A stretch of DNA of 64,000 nucleotides from Lacticaseibacillus absianus (GCF_013407595.1 NZ_JABEKX010000003.1:186001-250000), one strand, 5' to 3'. Shown: positions 53,586-63,161, numbered from the stretch's first letter. Translations and numbers: made by a program. Notes: generated by a model from the sequence alone, not told the origin.

Positions 53586-56249
53586 TTATGGTTGGCGACT
53601 GCTGGTGCTTGAACTGGTGGTCGCACTACTGGAACTAGAGGCGGCATCAGCCGGCGTTTCTGGTTCGGTTGCGGTGGCTGCGGCGTCAGCTGCGGCGTCT
53701 TCTGCCGCCTTGGCGTCCGCATCTGCCTGCGCTTTGGCTGCCGCAGCGTCAGCTTTGGCCTTGGCCGCCGCGGCGGCTTGTGCAGCGGCGGCCTGCTTTT
53801 GAGCCGCCGTCTTGGGTTTTTCGTTCTTGGTGGACTGGATCCCATAGTCGTTGTTGCCACCACCGAAGTATTCCCAGAAGAGCTCGTAGTCACTGGCATC
53901 GCCGCCGATGGCGAATTTTCCGTTGCCCCCGGTCGGCGCCCAGCCGTTGTAGAGGCTTTCGACGGTTCCGCCGTTGACGTTGTAGGTGCTGCCGTTGTAG
54001 AGCACGCTCCCGTTGGGCTGCCCGGTCAGTGCGTTGACGGTGACCGATCGAACGGCACTCGGCTTGCGCATCGTCTGGTTGAGCGCGAATTGTTTCGGCA
54101 TCAGGCGGTAGGCGGCGTTCATCAGCTTCGCCCATAGGCCCTGGTTGAGGGAGGACCCGGCGCTGGTCAGCAGGTGGTTGCTCCCGTTGGCGTTGTCGTA
54201 GCCCATCCACGAAGCCATGGTCAGGCCCGGGGTCGAGCCGAGGAACCAGACGTCCTTGTAGTCGTTGCTGGTCCCGGTCTTCCCGATCAGGTGATCGGTG
54301 TCAAAACTCAGCTGGTAGCTCAGCGCGGTCGCAGTCCCAGCGGTGATGACCTGGTGCAGCATCTGCTGCATGATGTAGCTGGTCGCGTCCGAGAAGACTC
54401 GGGTCTTCTTGGCCTTGTGCTGGTAGACGACGTTGCCGAGCGGGTCGACGATCTTGTCGATCACATACGGGGTGATGTGGGTCCCACCGCGCTGGAAGGT
54501 GGCGAAGGCGCCGGCCGCTTGCTGGACGGTCATCCCGTAGTCGGTCCCCCCGAGCGCCAAGCCGAGCTGGTTATAGTCGTTTTGCGTCAGGGTGTCGATC
54601 CCGTTTTTGACCATGTACGACTTCACGTCCACACTTTGGCGCAGGCGGCTGTACAGGTTGACCGTCGGGATGTTGTAGGAGTGCGCCAGCGCATAACTCG
54701 CGCTGACGAACTTGTTTTGGATCACGCCGCCGTAGTCGGTGACGGAGTAATTGCCGAAGTCATTGGCAAAATCGGCGAGCATCGTCTGGGTGCCGATCAC
54801 CTTGTTCTCGACGGCGGGCCCGTAGACTAGGATCGGCTTGATCGACGACCCCGGGGAGCGCTTCGTGTAGATGTGGTTGACCTCGCCGGCGGTGCCGCCG
54901 ACGAAGCTGACGATCGCGCCGGTGTCGTTGTCCATCAGGACGGCCCCGGATTGGACGGGTTCCTCGATGGTCGTGGTCTTGCCAGTGACCGGATCGGTGC
55001 TCGACTTCGTGTAGATGTAGCCGAGCCCGCTCTTGCTGGCGGTGACGACGTCTTGCATCGCGTCGTAGACCGACTTGTTGATCGTGCTGTGCACGGTGTA
55101 GCCCTTGGTCGCGAGCAGCTTGCCGGCGTCGTTTTGGTACTGGGTGTTGAGCGCGGAGTTCTTGCTCAGTTCGTCTGCTGAGTGGCCGTCTTTAGCCGCC
55201 ATCTGCTTGGCGAGGATGCTGGTTGCTTCGCTGGTGACCATGTTGTAGACGTAGCTGTACTTCTGCGTCTGGGCGCTAGCGGACTCGGTCGGGAGAAAAT
55301 CAGCCTTGAGGTCATAGGTCTTCGCGGTGTTGTACTGCGCCTTGGTGATGGTCCCGGCGCGGTACATGCGAAACAGGACGGTTTTCTGCCGGTCCAGGCC
55401 TGGTTTGAGGTTGGTCTTCAGCTCACCCGTGTTGGTGTACGGCGTGTAGATCGATGGGCTCTGCGGCAGGCCGGCGATGAAGGCCGCCTGTGCGAGGTTG
55501 AGGTCTGCGGCGTTCTTGCCGAACAGGCCCTGCGCGGCGGTCTGAACGCCGGCGATGTTCTGTCCCTTGTTGTTGCGGCCGAGCGTCGCGATATTCAGGT
55601 AGGCGGCCAAGATCTCCTGCTTGGAGAAATAATGGTTGAGCCGCAGGGCGTACATGATCTCGACGGCCTTGCGCTTGAACGTGGTCTCGGCGCTCAAGAA
55701 CTGCATCTTGACCACCTGCTGGGTCAGCGTGGAGCCACCGGTCTGGCTCCCGACCCCGGTCAGATCAGAAAAGACGGCGCGGACCAATGACTTCGGCACG
55801 ATGCCGTCGTGCTCGTAGAATTCCTCGTCTTCGGTGGCCACCAAGGCTTTTTGCAGCCACGGTGAGATGTGGTCGAGGTCTGCGGTGTCGCGCAGCAGGT
55901 CGCTTTTGACATGGGATAAGTCGACGTTATGGGCAAACTTGAGGGCCGTTGACTGGTCCACGTTCTTCAGGGTGCGTGTCATGGCGGCCTTGCTTGGCAC
56001 AGCGGTGTCGTCGATGATCGAGGCGAAGTAGCCGCCGAGGATCCCGACGCCAAGCGCCCCGCCGACCAATAAGGCGCCGAGGGCGTAGTAGACAAGGGAT
56101 TTGATCGTCTGCATGGCGACGCTCAGGTAGAGCGGCCATGTCGTTTTGGAAAAGGGCGGCAGCGGACTTGCTTCGGGTTCTCCCGGCTTCGGCTTCGCGG
56201 TGTGCTTGCCGCGAAAGTCCCCCCACTTTTGCTTGAATCCTGTTTTCAA
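53586..56249 (-). CDS. pbp1A: Class A penicillin-binding protein (PBP1A type)
   Basis: 887 residues, bifunctional peptidoglycan synthase. Cytoplasmic Lys/Pro-rich start, one transmembrane helix (about 50-80), glycosyltransferase GT51 domain (ATEDEEFYEHDG with catalytic Glu; GGSTLTQQVVKMQ), transpeptidase with SSIKP active serine (about residue 466), SYALAHSYN and GKTGTSNDYKD. The last about 80 residues are Ala/Lys/Asp low complexity ending in a serine/threonine run. TTG 56249 is chosen: AAAGGTGGG lies 5 bases upstream, while the TTG at 56276 has no site. Confidence 0.93.
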   Translation of the reverse strand: MKTGFKQKWGDFRGKHTAKPKPGEPEASPLPPFSKTTWPLYLSVAMQTIKSLVYYALGALLVGGALGVGILGGYFASIIDDTAVPSKAAMTRTLKNVDQSTALKFAHNVDLSHVKSDLLRDTADLDHISPWLQKALVATEDEEFYEHDGIVPKSLVRAVFSDLTGVGSQTGGSTLTQQVVKMQFLSAETTFKRKAVEIMYALRLNHYFSKQEILAAYLNIATLGRNNKGQNIAGVQTAAQGLFGKNAADLNLAQAAFIAGLPQSPSIYTPYTNTGELKTNLKPGLDRQKTVLFRMYRAGTITKAQYNTAKTYDLKADFLPTESASAQTQKYSYVYNMVTSEATSILAKQMAAKDGHSADELSKNSALNTQYQNDAGKLLATKGYTVHSTINKSVYDAMQDVVTASKSGLGYIYTKSSTDPVTGKTTTIEEPVQSGAVLMDNDTGAIVSFVGGTAGEVNHIYTKRSPGSSIKPILVYGPAVENKVIGTQTMLADFANDFGNYSVTDYGGVIQNKFVSASYALAHSYNIPTVNLYSRLRQSVDVKSYMVKNGIDTLTQNDYNQLGLALGGTDYGMTVQQAAGAFATFQRGGTHITPYVIDKIVDPLGNVVYQHKAKKTRVFSDATSYIMQQMLHQVITAGTATALSYQLSFDTDHLIGKTGTSNDYKDVWFLGSTPGLTMASWMGYDNANGSNHLLTSAGSSLNQGLWAKLMNAAYRLMPKQFALNQTMRKPSAVRSVTVNALTGQPNGSVLYNGSTYNVNGGTVESLYNGWAPTGGNGKFAIGGDASDYELFWEYFGGGNNDYGIQSTKNEKPKTAAQKQAAAAQAAAAAKAKADAAAAKAQADADAKAAEDAAADAAATATEPETPADAASSSSSATTSSSTSSRQP

Positions 56250-56374
56250 ATTGTTCCCACCTTTGGCTTGGCACAATATTGTTCATTATAACCCAAATCC
56301 CCACGCCTTGCCGCCTCCCATCGCATTCCTTAAGAAATTATGCTAGGCTGGACGAATAAACTGGAGGTGCCCAC

Positions 56375-57058
56375 ATGTATCGAACCTTACTATTTGATGT
56401 CGATGACACGCTGCTGGACTTTAAGGCCGGCGAGCTGCAGAGCCTCGCGAAGACCTTCGCGCTGTTAGGGCTGCCGTACACGCCAGCACTTGAGGCCGAG
56501 TACCTGCAACTGAATGCTAAGCTGTGGGAGCGCTACGAAGCGGGGGAGATCCCGCGTGAGCAGATCTTCGCGACCCGCTTCACCCAGCTGTTCAAGCGGC
56601 ACCACTTCGATGCAGACGGGTTGTGGGCGGAGAAAAAGTACCACGCGATGATCGACCAAGAGGCGATCTTGATCCCGCATGTCGCAGAGACCTTGGATGC
56701 GCTGGGGGAGTATCGCTGCTATATCGTCTCGAACGGGATCGAGGCGGTGCAGCAGCAACGCCTGACCAAGGCGGGGCTGATCGATCACTTCGCCGACGTC
56801 TTCGTCTCCGATGTGATCGGCGCGCCGAAGCCGACCAACGCCTTCTTCGCGTACGTTGCCCAGCGCATCCCGCGCTTTGACCCCGCCACGACACTGATCA
56901 TCGGCGATTCCCTGACCTCGGACATTCAGGGTGGACGCAACGCCAAGATCGATACCGCGTGGTTCAATCCGCACTTCCTGCCGAATCGCAGTCAAATTCA
57001 GCCGACCTACACGCTGAGCGACTTCGCCGACCTCGCCCGGTTGCTGGCCAGCCGCTGA
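56375..57058 (+). CDS. HAD-family hydrolase, YjjG/YfnB-like nucleotidase
   Basis: 227 residues. HAD motif I FDVDDTLLDF (nucleophile Asp8-type), motif II IVSNG, motif III lysine in APKPTNAF and motif IV IIGDSLTSDIQGGRNA. The combination with a helical C1 cap matches YjjG/YfnB, which dephosphorylate non-canonical pyrimidine nucleotides. GGAGGTG upstream of ATG. Confidence 0.88.
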   Translation: MYRTLLFDVDDTLLDFKAGELQSLAKTFALLGLPYTPALEAEYLQLNAKLWERYEAGEIPREQIFATRFTQLFKRHHFDADGLWAEKKYHAMIDQEAILIPHVAETLDALGEYRCYIVSNGIEAVQQQRLTKAGLIDHFADVFVSDVIGAPKPTNAFFAYVAQRIPRFDPATTLIIGDSLTSDIQGGRNAKIDTAWFNPHFLPNRSQIQPTYTLSDFADLARLLASR

Positions 57059-57071
57059 GCGAGCGCCAGCC

Positions 57072-57115
57072 CACACCAAGAAGGGAGAGACCGCGGTCTC
57101 TCCCTTCTTGGTGTG
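57072..57115. terminator. 44-bp perfect palindrome, bidirectional terminator
   Basis: 57072-57093 is the exact reverse complement of 57094-57115, with no spacer. It lies between the converging HAD and biotin-ligase genes. No T tract on the plus side. Confidence 0.8.
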
Positions 57116-57186
57116 ACCATGGGCATCACTGGTGGGGGTCACCACGAGCGGCATCATGCGCCTTGATCAAGGCGTCATCGCCAAAC

Positions 57187-57942
57187 TCAATCCGCCCGGC
57201 GGATCGATCCCGTGTGGGCGGTGATCGATCCGTTCGCGGTGGTCAGCTGCAAGGCGCCGTCATCGCTGAAGCCGACGAGGCGCCCGCTGGCTGGTGCACC
57301 GGCTCCAGTCAGGGTGACGCGCTCGCCCAGCCAAGCCGCGTGCGCGCGGTAGGCCGGCATGATCGCGGCCGGTGTTTGGAGCAGGGTGAAGAAGTCGCTG
57401 AGGAAGGTGCCGGCCAGCTGCGGGCGCGGGTCCGTGGCTGGGGCGGTCGGCAGCAGCGTGCCTAGCGGTAGGTCGATCGGGGTGGTCGGAGAGGCGGCGC
57501 TTGGCGCGAGGTTGATACCGGTACCGAGCAGGACGCGCATCGGCGCCGGGACGGCCTCGGCGAGGATGCCCGCGACCTTGTGTCCGGCCAGTAGCAAGTC
57601 ATTGACCCACTTGATCTGGGTGGTGACGCCGAACTGGTGCTGAATGGCGGCTTGCAAGGCGACCCCGGCAGCCGGCGTGAGCAGTTCTAGCGGAAGTGCA
57701 GCTGGCGGCGCGAAGGCGACCGTCATGTACAGGCCGGTCGTCGCAGGGGAGAAGAAGCGCTTGCCGCGCCGCCCGACACCGGCGGTCTGGGTGTCGGCGA
57801 TGAATGCGAACGGAGGCGTGGCGCCTGCCGCTAGCGCCCGGCGCGCCGCAGTGCTGGTCGAGTCAAGTGTCGGATAAGTGGTCACGGTGATCGCCTCGGC
57901 GTCGCCGTGAAGCCACGGGGTGAGCGCACTGGGTGCAAACAT
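57187..57942 (-). CDS. birA: Biotin-[acetyl-CoA-carboxylase] ligase, catalytic domain only
   Basis: 251 residues. Motifs of the ligase fold: DSTSTAAR near the start, ADTQTAGVGRRGKRFFSP (biotinyl-AMP loop), IKWVNDLLLAGHKVAGILAE and GTGINL. There is no N-terminal winged helix, so it cannot be a BirA-type repressor (group I ligase). ATG 57942 has AAGGAGG upstream; the frame extends upstream to 57993 without support. Confidence 0.93.
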   Translation of the reverse strand: MFAPSALTPWLHGDAEAITVTTYPTLDSTSTAARRALAAGATPPFAFIADTQTAGVGRRGKRFFSPATTGLYMTVAFAPPAALPLELLTPAAGVALQAAIQHQFGVTTQIKWVNDLLLAGHKVAGILAEAVPAPMRVLLGTGINLAPSAASPTTPIDLPLGTLLPTAPATDPRPQLAGTFLSDFFTLLQTPAAIMPAYRAHAAWLGERVTLTGAGAPASGRLVGFSDDGALQLTTANGSITAHTGSIRRAD

Positions 57943-58112
57943 GGACAAGCCTCCTTGTGGATGTGCGGTGACCGTCCGGCGACGCCTTGCCACCGGGCGG
58001 GTCTCACCGCGGGGCGCACACGGGTAGTGAGGCCCGAGGGTGAGCGCGCGATGCGGTCACCAGTGAACCGGCGCGCCTGGATTGCGTCAGTTGAGATCAG
58101 TCTCAGTATACA

Positions 58113-58140
58113 AAAACGCCGCGGCTTGTGCCACGGCGTG
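58113..58140 (-). terminator. Terminator of pepV
   Basis: CGCCGCGGC / GTGCCACGGCG stem, followed by TTTTTG on the minus strand. Confidence 0.8.
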
Positions 58141-58148
58141 AGCGGGGA

Positions 58149-59558
58149 TTACTTGGCCAGTTCGCTGATCGCCTCGGCGTAGATCGCCACGGCCTTGATG
58201 ATATCTGCGACAGGCATGTATTCGTTGGCTTGGTGCATCACGTTTTCTTGGTCTGGCATCTGGGCGCCGAACGCGACACCGCGTTCGATGATGCGGCCGT
58301 AAGTCCCACCACCGATCACCTGCTCGTGGCCTTTGTTGCCAGTCTGCTTTTCGTAGACTGCCATGAGTGTCTTCACCAGCGGGTCGTCACCGGCCACATA
58401 GTGTGGCGTCTGGGCGTGGCCTGGAATCACGACATCGGCGTCATCGGCGCCGACGGCCGTTTCGATCTGATCACGGATGGCATCCGCGTCCGTGCCTTGC
58501 GGGTAGCGAACGTTGATCGCGATGCTCTGTTCGCCGTCCTGGCTGAACGTCAGCATGTCTGCACTGGCGGTAAGGTCGCCCATCACCTTGTCCGTGTAGT
58601 TGATGCCGAGCTTGTGACCACGGGAATCGTCGTGCATCAAGTTTGCGATGGCGCTCAGGTAACGTTGGCCAGCTGGGTCAAACTCAAACGGTGCGAGCAG
58701 GGTGGCCAGGTAGGTCGCGGCGTTGACCCCGGCCTTCGGTTCCTGCGCGTGGGCGCCCTTACCGGTCAGCGTGATCTTCAGGCCGTTGGGGGTGTCTTCG
58801 GTTTCGACTTGGACGCCATTCGCGGGGCCGAAGCTGGCGAGCGCGTCCTTGAGGTCGGCGGTGAGGGTCCCTTCGATCACCGCAGTCGCGTCTTGCGGCA
58901 CCATGTTCACGCGGATCCCGGCATCGAAGCTGCGCAGGGTCAGGCTGGCTGGCTTGGCGGCGATCGGCTTGAACACGACTTTGAAGGTCGCGATCCCTTT
59001 TTCTCCGTTGATGATCGGGAATTCCGCATCAGGCGAGAAGCCGAAGTCTGGCGCAGGTTCCACTTCGAGGTACCGGTTGATGCCGACCCATTCGGATTCT
59101 TCGTCGGTGCCGATGATGAAGTGGATCTTCTTGTTGACTGGCAACTTAAGGTCCTTGATCAGGCGCAAGGCATAGTAGGCTGCGATGCTTGGACCCTTGT
59201 CGTCTGAGGAGCCGCGCGCGTATAGCTTGCCGTCTTTGATCACCGGATCGTACGGATCGGTGGTCCACCCAGGCCCGGCTGGCACCACGTCCATGTGGCC
59301 GAAGAGCCCGAAGATCTCGTCGCCGTCACCGTATTCGATGCGGCCGGCCACATTGTCGACGTTCAGGGTCTTGAACCCGTCGCGGTCGCCCAGGGCCAGC
59401 ATCGCCTTCAGTGCATCGGCCGGGCCGGGGCCCAGCGGCGCATCGGCGGTCTTGTGTTCGACGTCGCGTTCGGAGTTGATCTTCAAGAGGCCAAAAAGGT
59501 CCTTGAGGAGGTCGTCTTGGTACTTCTCTGCTTCTGCTTGCCAGTTGATGGTCATCAT
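58149..59558 (-). CDS. pepV: Dipeptidase PepV (M20 family)
   Basis: 469 residues, zinc dipeptidase of lactobacilli. Metal motifs: IFGLFGHMDVVPAGPGW (His/Asp), GSSDDKGPS, GTDEESEW (Glu-Glu), SPDAEFPIINGEKG and the late GGGTYGRIIERGVAFGA. Ends AIYAEAISELAK as in PepV. ATG 59558 or the adjacent 59555 are both possible; the longer open frame to 59876 would add over 100 low-quality residues across the neighbour's end. Releases amino acids from peptides with broad specificity. Confidence 0.93.
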   Translation of the reverse strand: MMTINWQAEAEKYQDDLLKDLFGLLKINSERDVEHKTADAPLGPGPADALKAMLALGDRDGFKTLNVDNVAGRIEYGDGDEIFGLFGHMDVVPAGPGWTTDPYDPVIKDGKLYARGSSDDKGPSIAAYYALRLIKDLKLPVNKKIHFIIGTDEESEWVGINRYLEVEPAPDFGFSPDAEFPIINGEKGIATFKVVFKPIAAKPASLTLRSFDAGIRVNMVPQDATAVIEGTLTADLKDALASFGPANGVQVETEDTPNGLKITLTGKGAHAQEPKAGVNAATYLATLLAPFEFDPAGQRYLSAIANLMHDDSRGHKLGINYTDKVMGDLTASADMLTFSQDGEQSIAINVRYPQGTDADAIRDQIETAVGADDADVVIPGHAQTPHYVAGDDPLVKTLMAVYEKQTGNKGHEQVIGGGTYGRIIERGVAFGAQMPDQENVMHQANEYMPVADIIKAVAIYAEAISELAK

Positions 59559-59656
59559 ATCATCCCGCTTTCTTTGATTGATTAACTCAACCATATCAGA
59601 CCGAACCGACCCGGCACAAGCAAAAAGACGTGGCAAAATCGCGGGGTGGCTGCGGC

Positions 59657-60955
59657 TCAAAGCAAGCGAAGCAGGTCGCTGCCGGGGGCCAGACGCAGCT
59701 CGACCTGCGGGGTCTCGGGCAGCGCCGCTGCGTTCAACGGGCGCGGGAGCCGGTCGCCGGCCAATAGTAGGTCGTGCAGGCGGACCCAGCCTGGGCCGAC
59801 ATGCACCCAGACCTGGCGACCGCGTAACCGGACCGCGTCGATGGTGCACGGGCTGTTGGTGGTCAGCCACCCGCACACGCCGCTACTGGTGCGGGCCGCG
59901 GGGTGTAGGGCGAGGCGCAGACCGCGCCCGTGCGCCCAGACCCGCTGCCCAAGCAGCTGGACTGCCCAGCCGGCGTTTGGGGCCAGCGTCAGGCCGGTCG
60001 CTGGGACGAAGCGGTTTTGACTCATTCGGTAATAGGTTCCGTCAGTCGTGGTCACCTGCTCCTGTACGGTGAAGCTGGCGCCGGCCGCCAAGGTCGTCCG
60101 CGTCGGGTCGTGGGTGTAGGGGTTCGCGTAGACCGGCAGCGTCGTGGTGGTCGTATTGGTCGCCAACTGGTCGACGGTGCGGCTGGCGGTGTCGCGCTTC
60201 AGTTGCTGAAACTCGCGGGCCAAGGCCGGATAGTTGGTGACGACCCCGTCGATGTTCAGGTTGACCAGCCAGCGCCACTTGGCCCGGTCCTCGTTCATCT
60301 CGTCCCAGACGTAGACTTTTTGCCCCATCGCGTGCAGGGCGCTGACCATCTCGGGCGTCATGAGGTCGCTTGAGACGTTGATGCCGGAGACATAGGGGAA
60401 CACGGCGAACGTGATCCGCTTGAGCGAGCCGACGATGAACAGGCGGGGGACTTGGGGTAGCAGGCGCTGCAGGCGTTTGAGGCTGCTCAGCGAGAACGAA
60501 TGGAACATCACCCGCTTCGTCAGTTGGTTGCGCGTGATCATTGCGGCCAGTTTGGCCTCGACATCGGGATCGGGGTCACCCTTGATCACCTTCGTCTCGA
60601 TCAGGAACTTGACCCGACTGGTGCGGTAGTGGGTCAAGACTTCTTGAAGGCTGTGAACCGGCTCGCCGTTTTTGGTATGATAGGCGTGAAGTGTGGCATA
60701 AGGTGTGGCGCTGATTGTCAGCGCAGCGCCGGTCATGCGCTGGATTGTGTTGTCGTGTTGTACGACGAGCACGCCGTCCGCGCTTTCGTGCACGTCGAGT
60801 TCGACGTAGTTGGCCCCGACCGCCACCGCGTGATCGATGCTCTGGAACGTCTCTTCGGGGTAAGTGAGCGGATCGCCGCGGTGGCCGACAACGGTGAACC
60901 CACTGGTGATCAAGGTGATACTGATGAGCAGGCAGGTCAAGATCAGTTTGCGCAT
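59657..60955 (-). CDS. Secreted glycerophosphodiester phosphodiesterase with C-terminal wall-type domain
   Basis: 432 residues. Signal peptide (KLILTCLLISITLITSGF), GDPD TIM barrel with VVGHRGD, YPEETFQSI, ELDVHESADGVLVVQHD and IDGVVTNYP, then from about residue 268 a threonine-rich linker and two beta-type units (VYANPYTHDPTRTTLAAG onwards) that recall SLAP domains of lactobacilli, anchoring to the wall. It probably cleaves glycerophosphodiesters from lipoteichoic acid or lipids. ATG 60955 with AAGGAG; the GTG at 60970 is weaker. Confidence 0.85.
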   Translation of the reverse strand: MRKLILTCLLISITLITSGFTVVGHRGDPLTYPEETFQSIDHAVAVGANYVELDVHESADGVLVVQHDNTIQRMTGAALTISATPYATLHAYHTKNGEPVHSLQEVLTHYRTSRVKFLIETKVIKGDPDPDVEAKLAAMITRNQLTKRVMFHSFSLSSLKRLQRLLPQVPRLFIVGSLKRITFAVFPYVSGINVSSDLMTPEMVSALHAMGQKVYVWDEMNEDRAKWRWLVNLNIDGVVTNYPALAREFQQLKRDTASRTVDQLATNTTTTTLPVYANPYTHDPTRTTLAAGASFTVQEQVTTTDGTYYRMSQNRFVPATGLTLAPNAGWAVQLLGQRVWAHGRGLRLALHPAARTSSGVCGWLTTNSPCTIDAVRLRGRQVWVHVGPGWVRLHDLLLAGDRLPRPLNAAALPETPQVELRLAPGSDLLRLL

Positions 60956-61064
60956 GGTAAGCTCCTTCACTGGTTGACTTTAACCTTAGCACAATCCGCA
61001 GGTGGACGGGCGCACCCCCACACCGTCAGGCGCAACTTTAGAAACTTTTTAGAGGAAGGCAACG

Positions 61065-61379
61065 ATGAACGAAAAATTCGAACAGTTCGATCTGATCCAA
61101 GAGATCACGCTCAATGACGGGCAGCGGTACTTGGAGCTCGGCAACATCATGATGAACGGTCGGGCGGAACGCGCCGCCTTGAACGGGTTGATCAAGCAGG
61201 TCCGCATCCTGCAGCTGAACATCCCACACTCGACTTCGGTGCGTGCGTACGAGACCTATGTCAACGAGCACTACCAGTTTCCCCCGGTCGATGTGACGAC
61301 TTGGGACGTCTGGGCCAAACCGGAAGGGCCGGTGCGCAATGCCTATGAGCAGATCTTACGTGAAAACCATCTGGGCTAG
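61065..61379 (+). CDS. Conserved-looking hypothetical protein
   Basis: 104 residues, soluble, slightly acidic, no signal peptide. Good GAGGAAGG site before ATG. Followed with 41-base overlap by the yibE-type gene, so it is probably co-transcribed with it. No motif recognised (central helix RAERAALNGLIKQVRILQL). Confidence 0.6.
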   Translation: MNEKFEQFDLIQEITLNDGQRYLELGNIMMNGRAERAALNGLIKQVRILQLNIPHSTSVRAYETYVNEHYQFPPVDVTTWDVWAKPEGPVRNAYEQILRENHLG

Positions 61380-62430
61380 GGTCAAGTGGCTGGCGCCTGT
61401 GCTCGCCTTCCTGGTGGTGCTGGGACTCGCGCGCTGGGATGCGCCATTGTACCGGCACCCGATCGCGCAGGTTGACGCGGTGCGCGTCACCAAACAGGCC
61501 GCGCAGACGGATAATTTGGGCAACCGCGACCAGCTCACCACCCAACGCATCAGCGCCCACCTGCTGAACACGGTCAAGCGCGGGCGGCGCATCACGTTCA
61601 CCAACCAGTACTCGCGCTCTGGGGCGATGGACAGCAAGCTGACAGTCGGCAGCCAGGTCTTCGTGACGGCGCAGACTGGCGGCTACGCACTGATGACCCG
61701 CAAGCGTGACGGGATCGTGTTGGCGCTGCTAGCGTTCGCGCTGACGCTCCTGGTGATGATCATGCGCCGGCGGCTGGTGATGACCGCGCTGAGTATCCTC
61801 GCCAACATCGGCTTGCTGGCCGTGACGCTACATGTCGAGTTTGATTCCCACCAGGCGACGGCCTTCTTACTGTTTGCCGGGTTGGCGGTCGCCTTCACTT
61901 TGGTGACGACTCTGTTCGTCCTCGGCATCACACGCGCGGCGGCGATTGCAGCGACGGCGACGATCACCGCGACTGCGGCCGGGGTGGCGCTGGGCTACCT
62001 GCTGTTCCACCTGACCGGGTACAAAGATCTGCACCTGGAGGCGGTCAAGTACGTGACGCAGGCGCCGCAGCTACTGTTTTTTGTCCAGATCATCATCGGC
62101 TCGCTCGGCGCGGTGTTCGACGAGTGTACGGACATCACGGCGAGTGTGATCGAGCTGCCGCCTGGGCGGCAGCCGTTCGCGGCGGGGATGGCGATCGGCC
62201 GCAACGTGATGGGCCCACTGATCGCAGTCTTGTTCATGATCTTCATCGCCGAGACATTCACCGAAAGCGTCCTGTGGTTGCGCAACGGCAACGCGATCTC
62301 GCAGACCGTGATCTGGGTGATGGGACTAGGCTTTGCGCAGGCGCTGGTGTCGGCCTTCGGGATCGTACTCGCAGTGCCGTTGACCAGCGGGCTTGCGGCC
62401 TTGGCCGCGCGAAAGCAGGTGCGCGCATGA
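61339..62430 (+). CDS. YibE/F-family membrane protein (YibE-like subunit)
   Basis: 363 residues. N-terminal helix, an extracytoplasmic beta part (about 35-110, HLLNTVKRGRRITFTNQYS in part), then about seven transmembrane helices. The FDECTDITASVIEL motif near residue 260 is typical of the family. Start unsure: ATG 61339 has GGAAGG 10 bases upstream; ATG 61345 and GTG 61360 are in frame. Overlaps the previous gene. Function of YibE/F is unknown, possibly export. Confidence 0.8.
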   Translation: MPMSRSYVKTIWARVKWLAPVLAFLVVLGLARWDAPLYRHPIAQVDAVRVTKQAAQTDNLGNRDQLTTQRISAHLLNTVKRGRRITFTNQYSRSGAMDSKLTVGSQVFVTAQTGGYALMTRKRDGIVLALLAFALTLLVMIMRRRLVMTALSILANIGLLAVTLHVEFDSHQATAFLLFAGLAVAFTLVTTLFVLGITRAAAIAATATITATAAGVALGYLLFHLTGYKDLHLEAVKYVTQAPQLLFFVQIIIGSLGAVFDECTDITASVIELPPGRQPFAAGMAIGRNVMGPLIAVLFMIFIAETFTESVLWLRNGNAISQTVIWVMGLGFAQALVSAFGIVLAVPLTSGLAALAARKQVRA

Positions 62431-63161
62431 GTACGATCGTTGCATTGCTGCTCGCGCTCTTGGTGCTGCTGACGCTGGTCGGGGGCAAGCAGGGGGTCGC
62501 GAACTTCATCGCGTTGCTACTGAACATGCTGATCATGATCACCGCGACGGTCTTGATGGCCGGCGGGTTCAACCCGATCGGCGTCGCGGTCGTCGCAGGA
62601 CTCGGGGTGCTGGCTGCGATCATCTTCCTCTCCACGTCGGACAGCGACGTGGCCAGTACCGCCTTCGTCTCATCGCTTCTGGTGATGGGGCTGGTCTTGG
62701 TGGTCGTGATCGCCGGGGTGAGCCTGAGCCACACCGCGGGGTTCGGGCCCGAGGATTCCGAGGAGCTCGAAGGCTTCTCCCTGTACATCGGCATTCGCTT
62801 CCAAGACCTGCTGATCGCCACCGGCTTGCTGAGTACGCTGGGGGCGATCGCTGAGGCGGCGGTGGCTGTCACGGCCGGGGTCCGGGAACTTGGGGCGGCG
62901 GTTGATGCGGCTGGGCTCGACCGCATGGCCAGCGCGATCATCGGGACCGCGCTGAATACGCTGTTCTTCGGCTTCTTCGGTGGGTTTGCCGGGCTGTTCA
63001 TCTGGTTCGCTCAGTTACGCTACCCGTTTTGGCAGATCCTGAACAACCAGATCTTCGCCGGGGAGCTGATCCAGGTCTTGTTCTCAGTGGTCGCCGTCAC
63101 GTTAACGGTGCCACTGACGATGTGGGTGTGCCGCACACGCGCGGCGCACCGGGAGGGATAA
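62427..63161 (+). CDS. YibE/F-family membrane protein (YibF-like subunit)
   Basis: 244 residues with about six or seven transmembrane segments; shares the family's LGAIAEAAVAVTAGVREL motif near residue 145, parallel to the DECTDITASV part of its partner. Its ATG overlaps the partner's TGA (ATGA). A longer frame to 62124 exists but overlaps the partner for 300 bases. Together they likely form a heteromeric membrane complex. Confidence 0.82.
   Translation: MSTIVALLLALLVLLTLVGGKQGVANFIALLLNMLIMITATVLMAGGFNPIGVAVVAGLGVLAAIIFLSTSDSDVASTAFVSSLLVMGLVLVVVIAGVSLSHTAGFGPEDSEELEGFSLYIGIRFQDLLIATGLLSTLGAIAEAAVAVTAGVRELGAAVDAAGLDRMASAIIGTALNTLFFGFFGGFAGLFIWFAQLRYPFWQILNNQIFAGELIQVLFSVVAVTLTVPLTMWVCRTRAAHREG

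Noticed and set aside
62124-62426. N-terminal extension of the YibF-like gene
   Set aside because: Overlaps the YibE-like gene in another frame for 300 bases; ATG 62427 gives the usual ATGA coupling.
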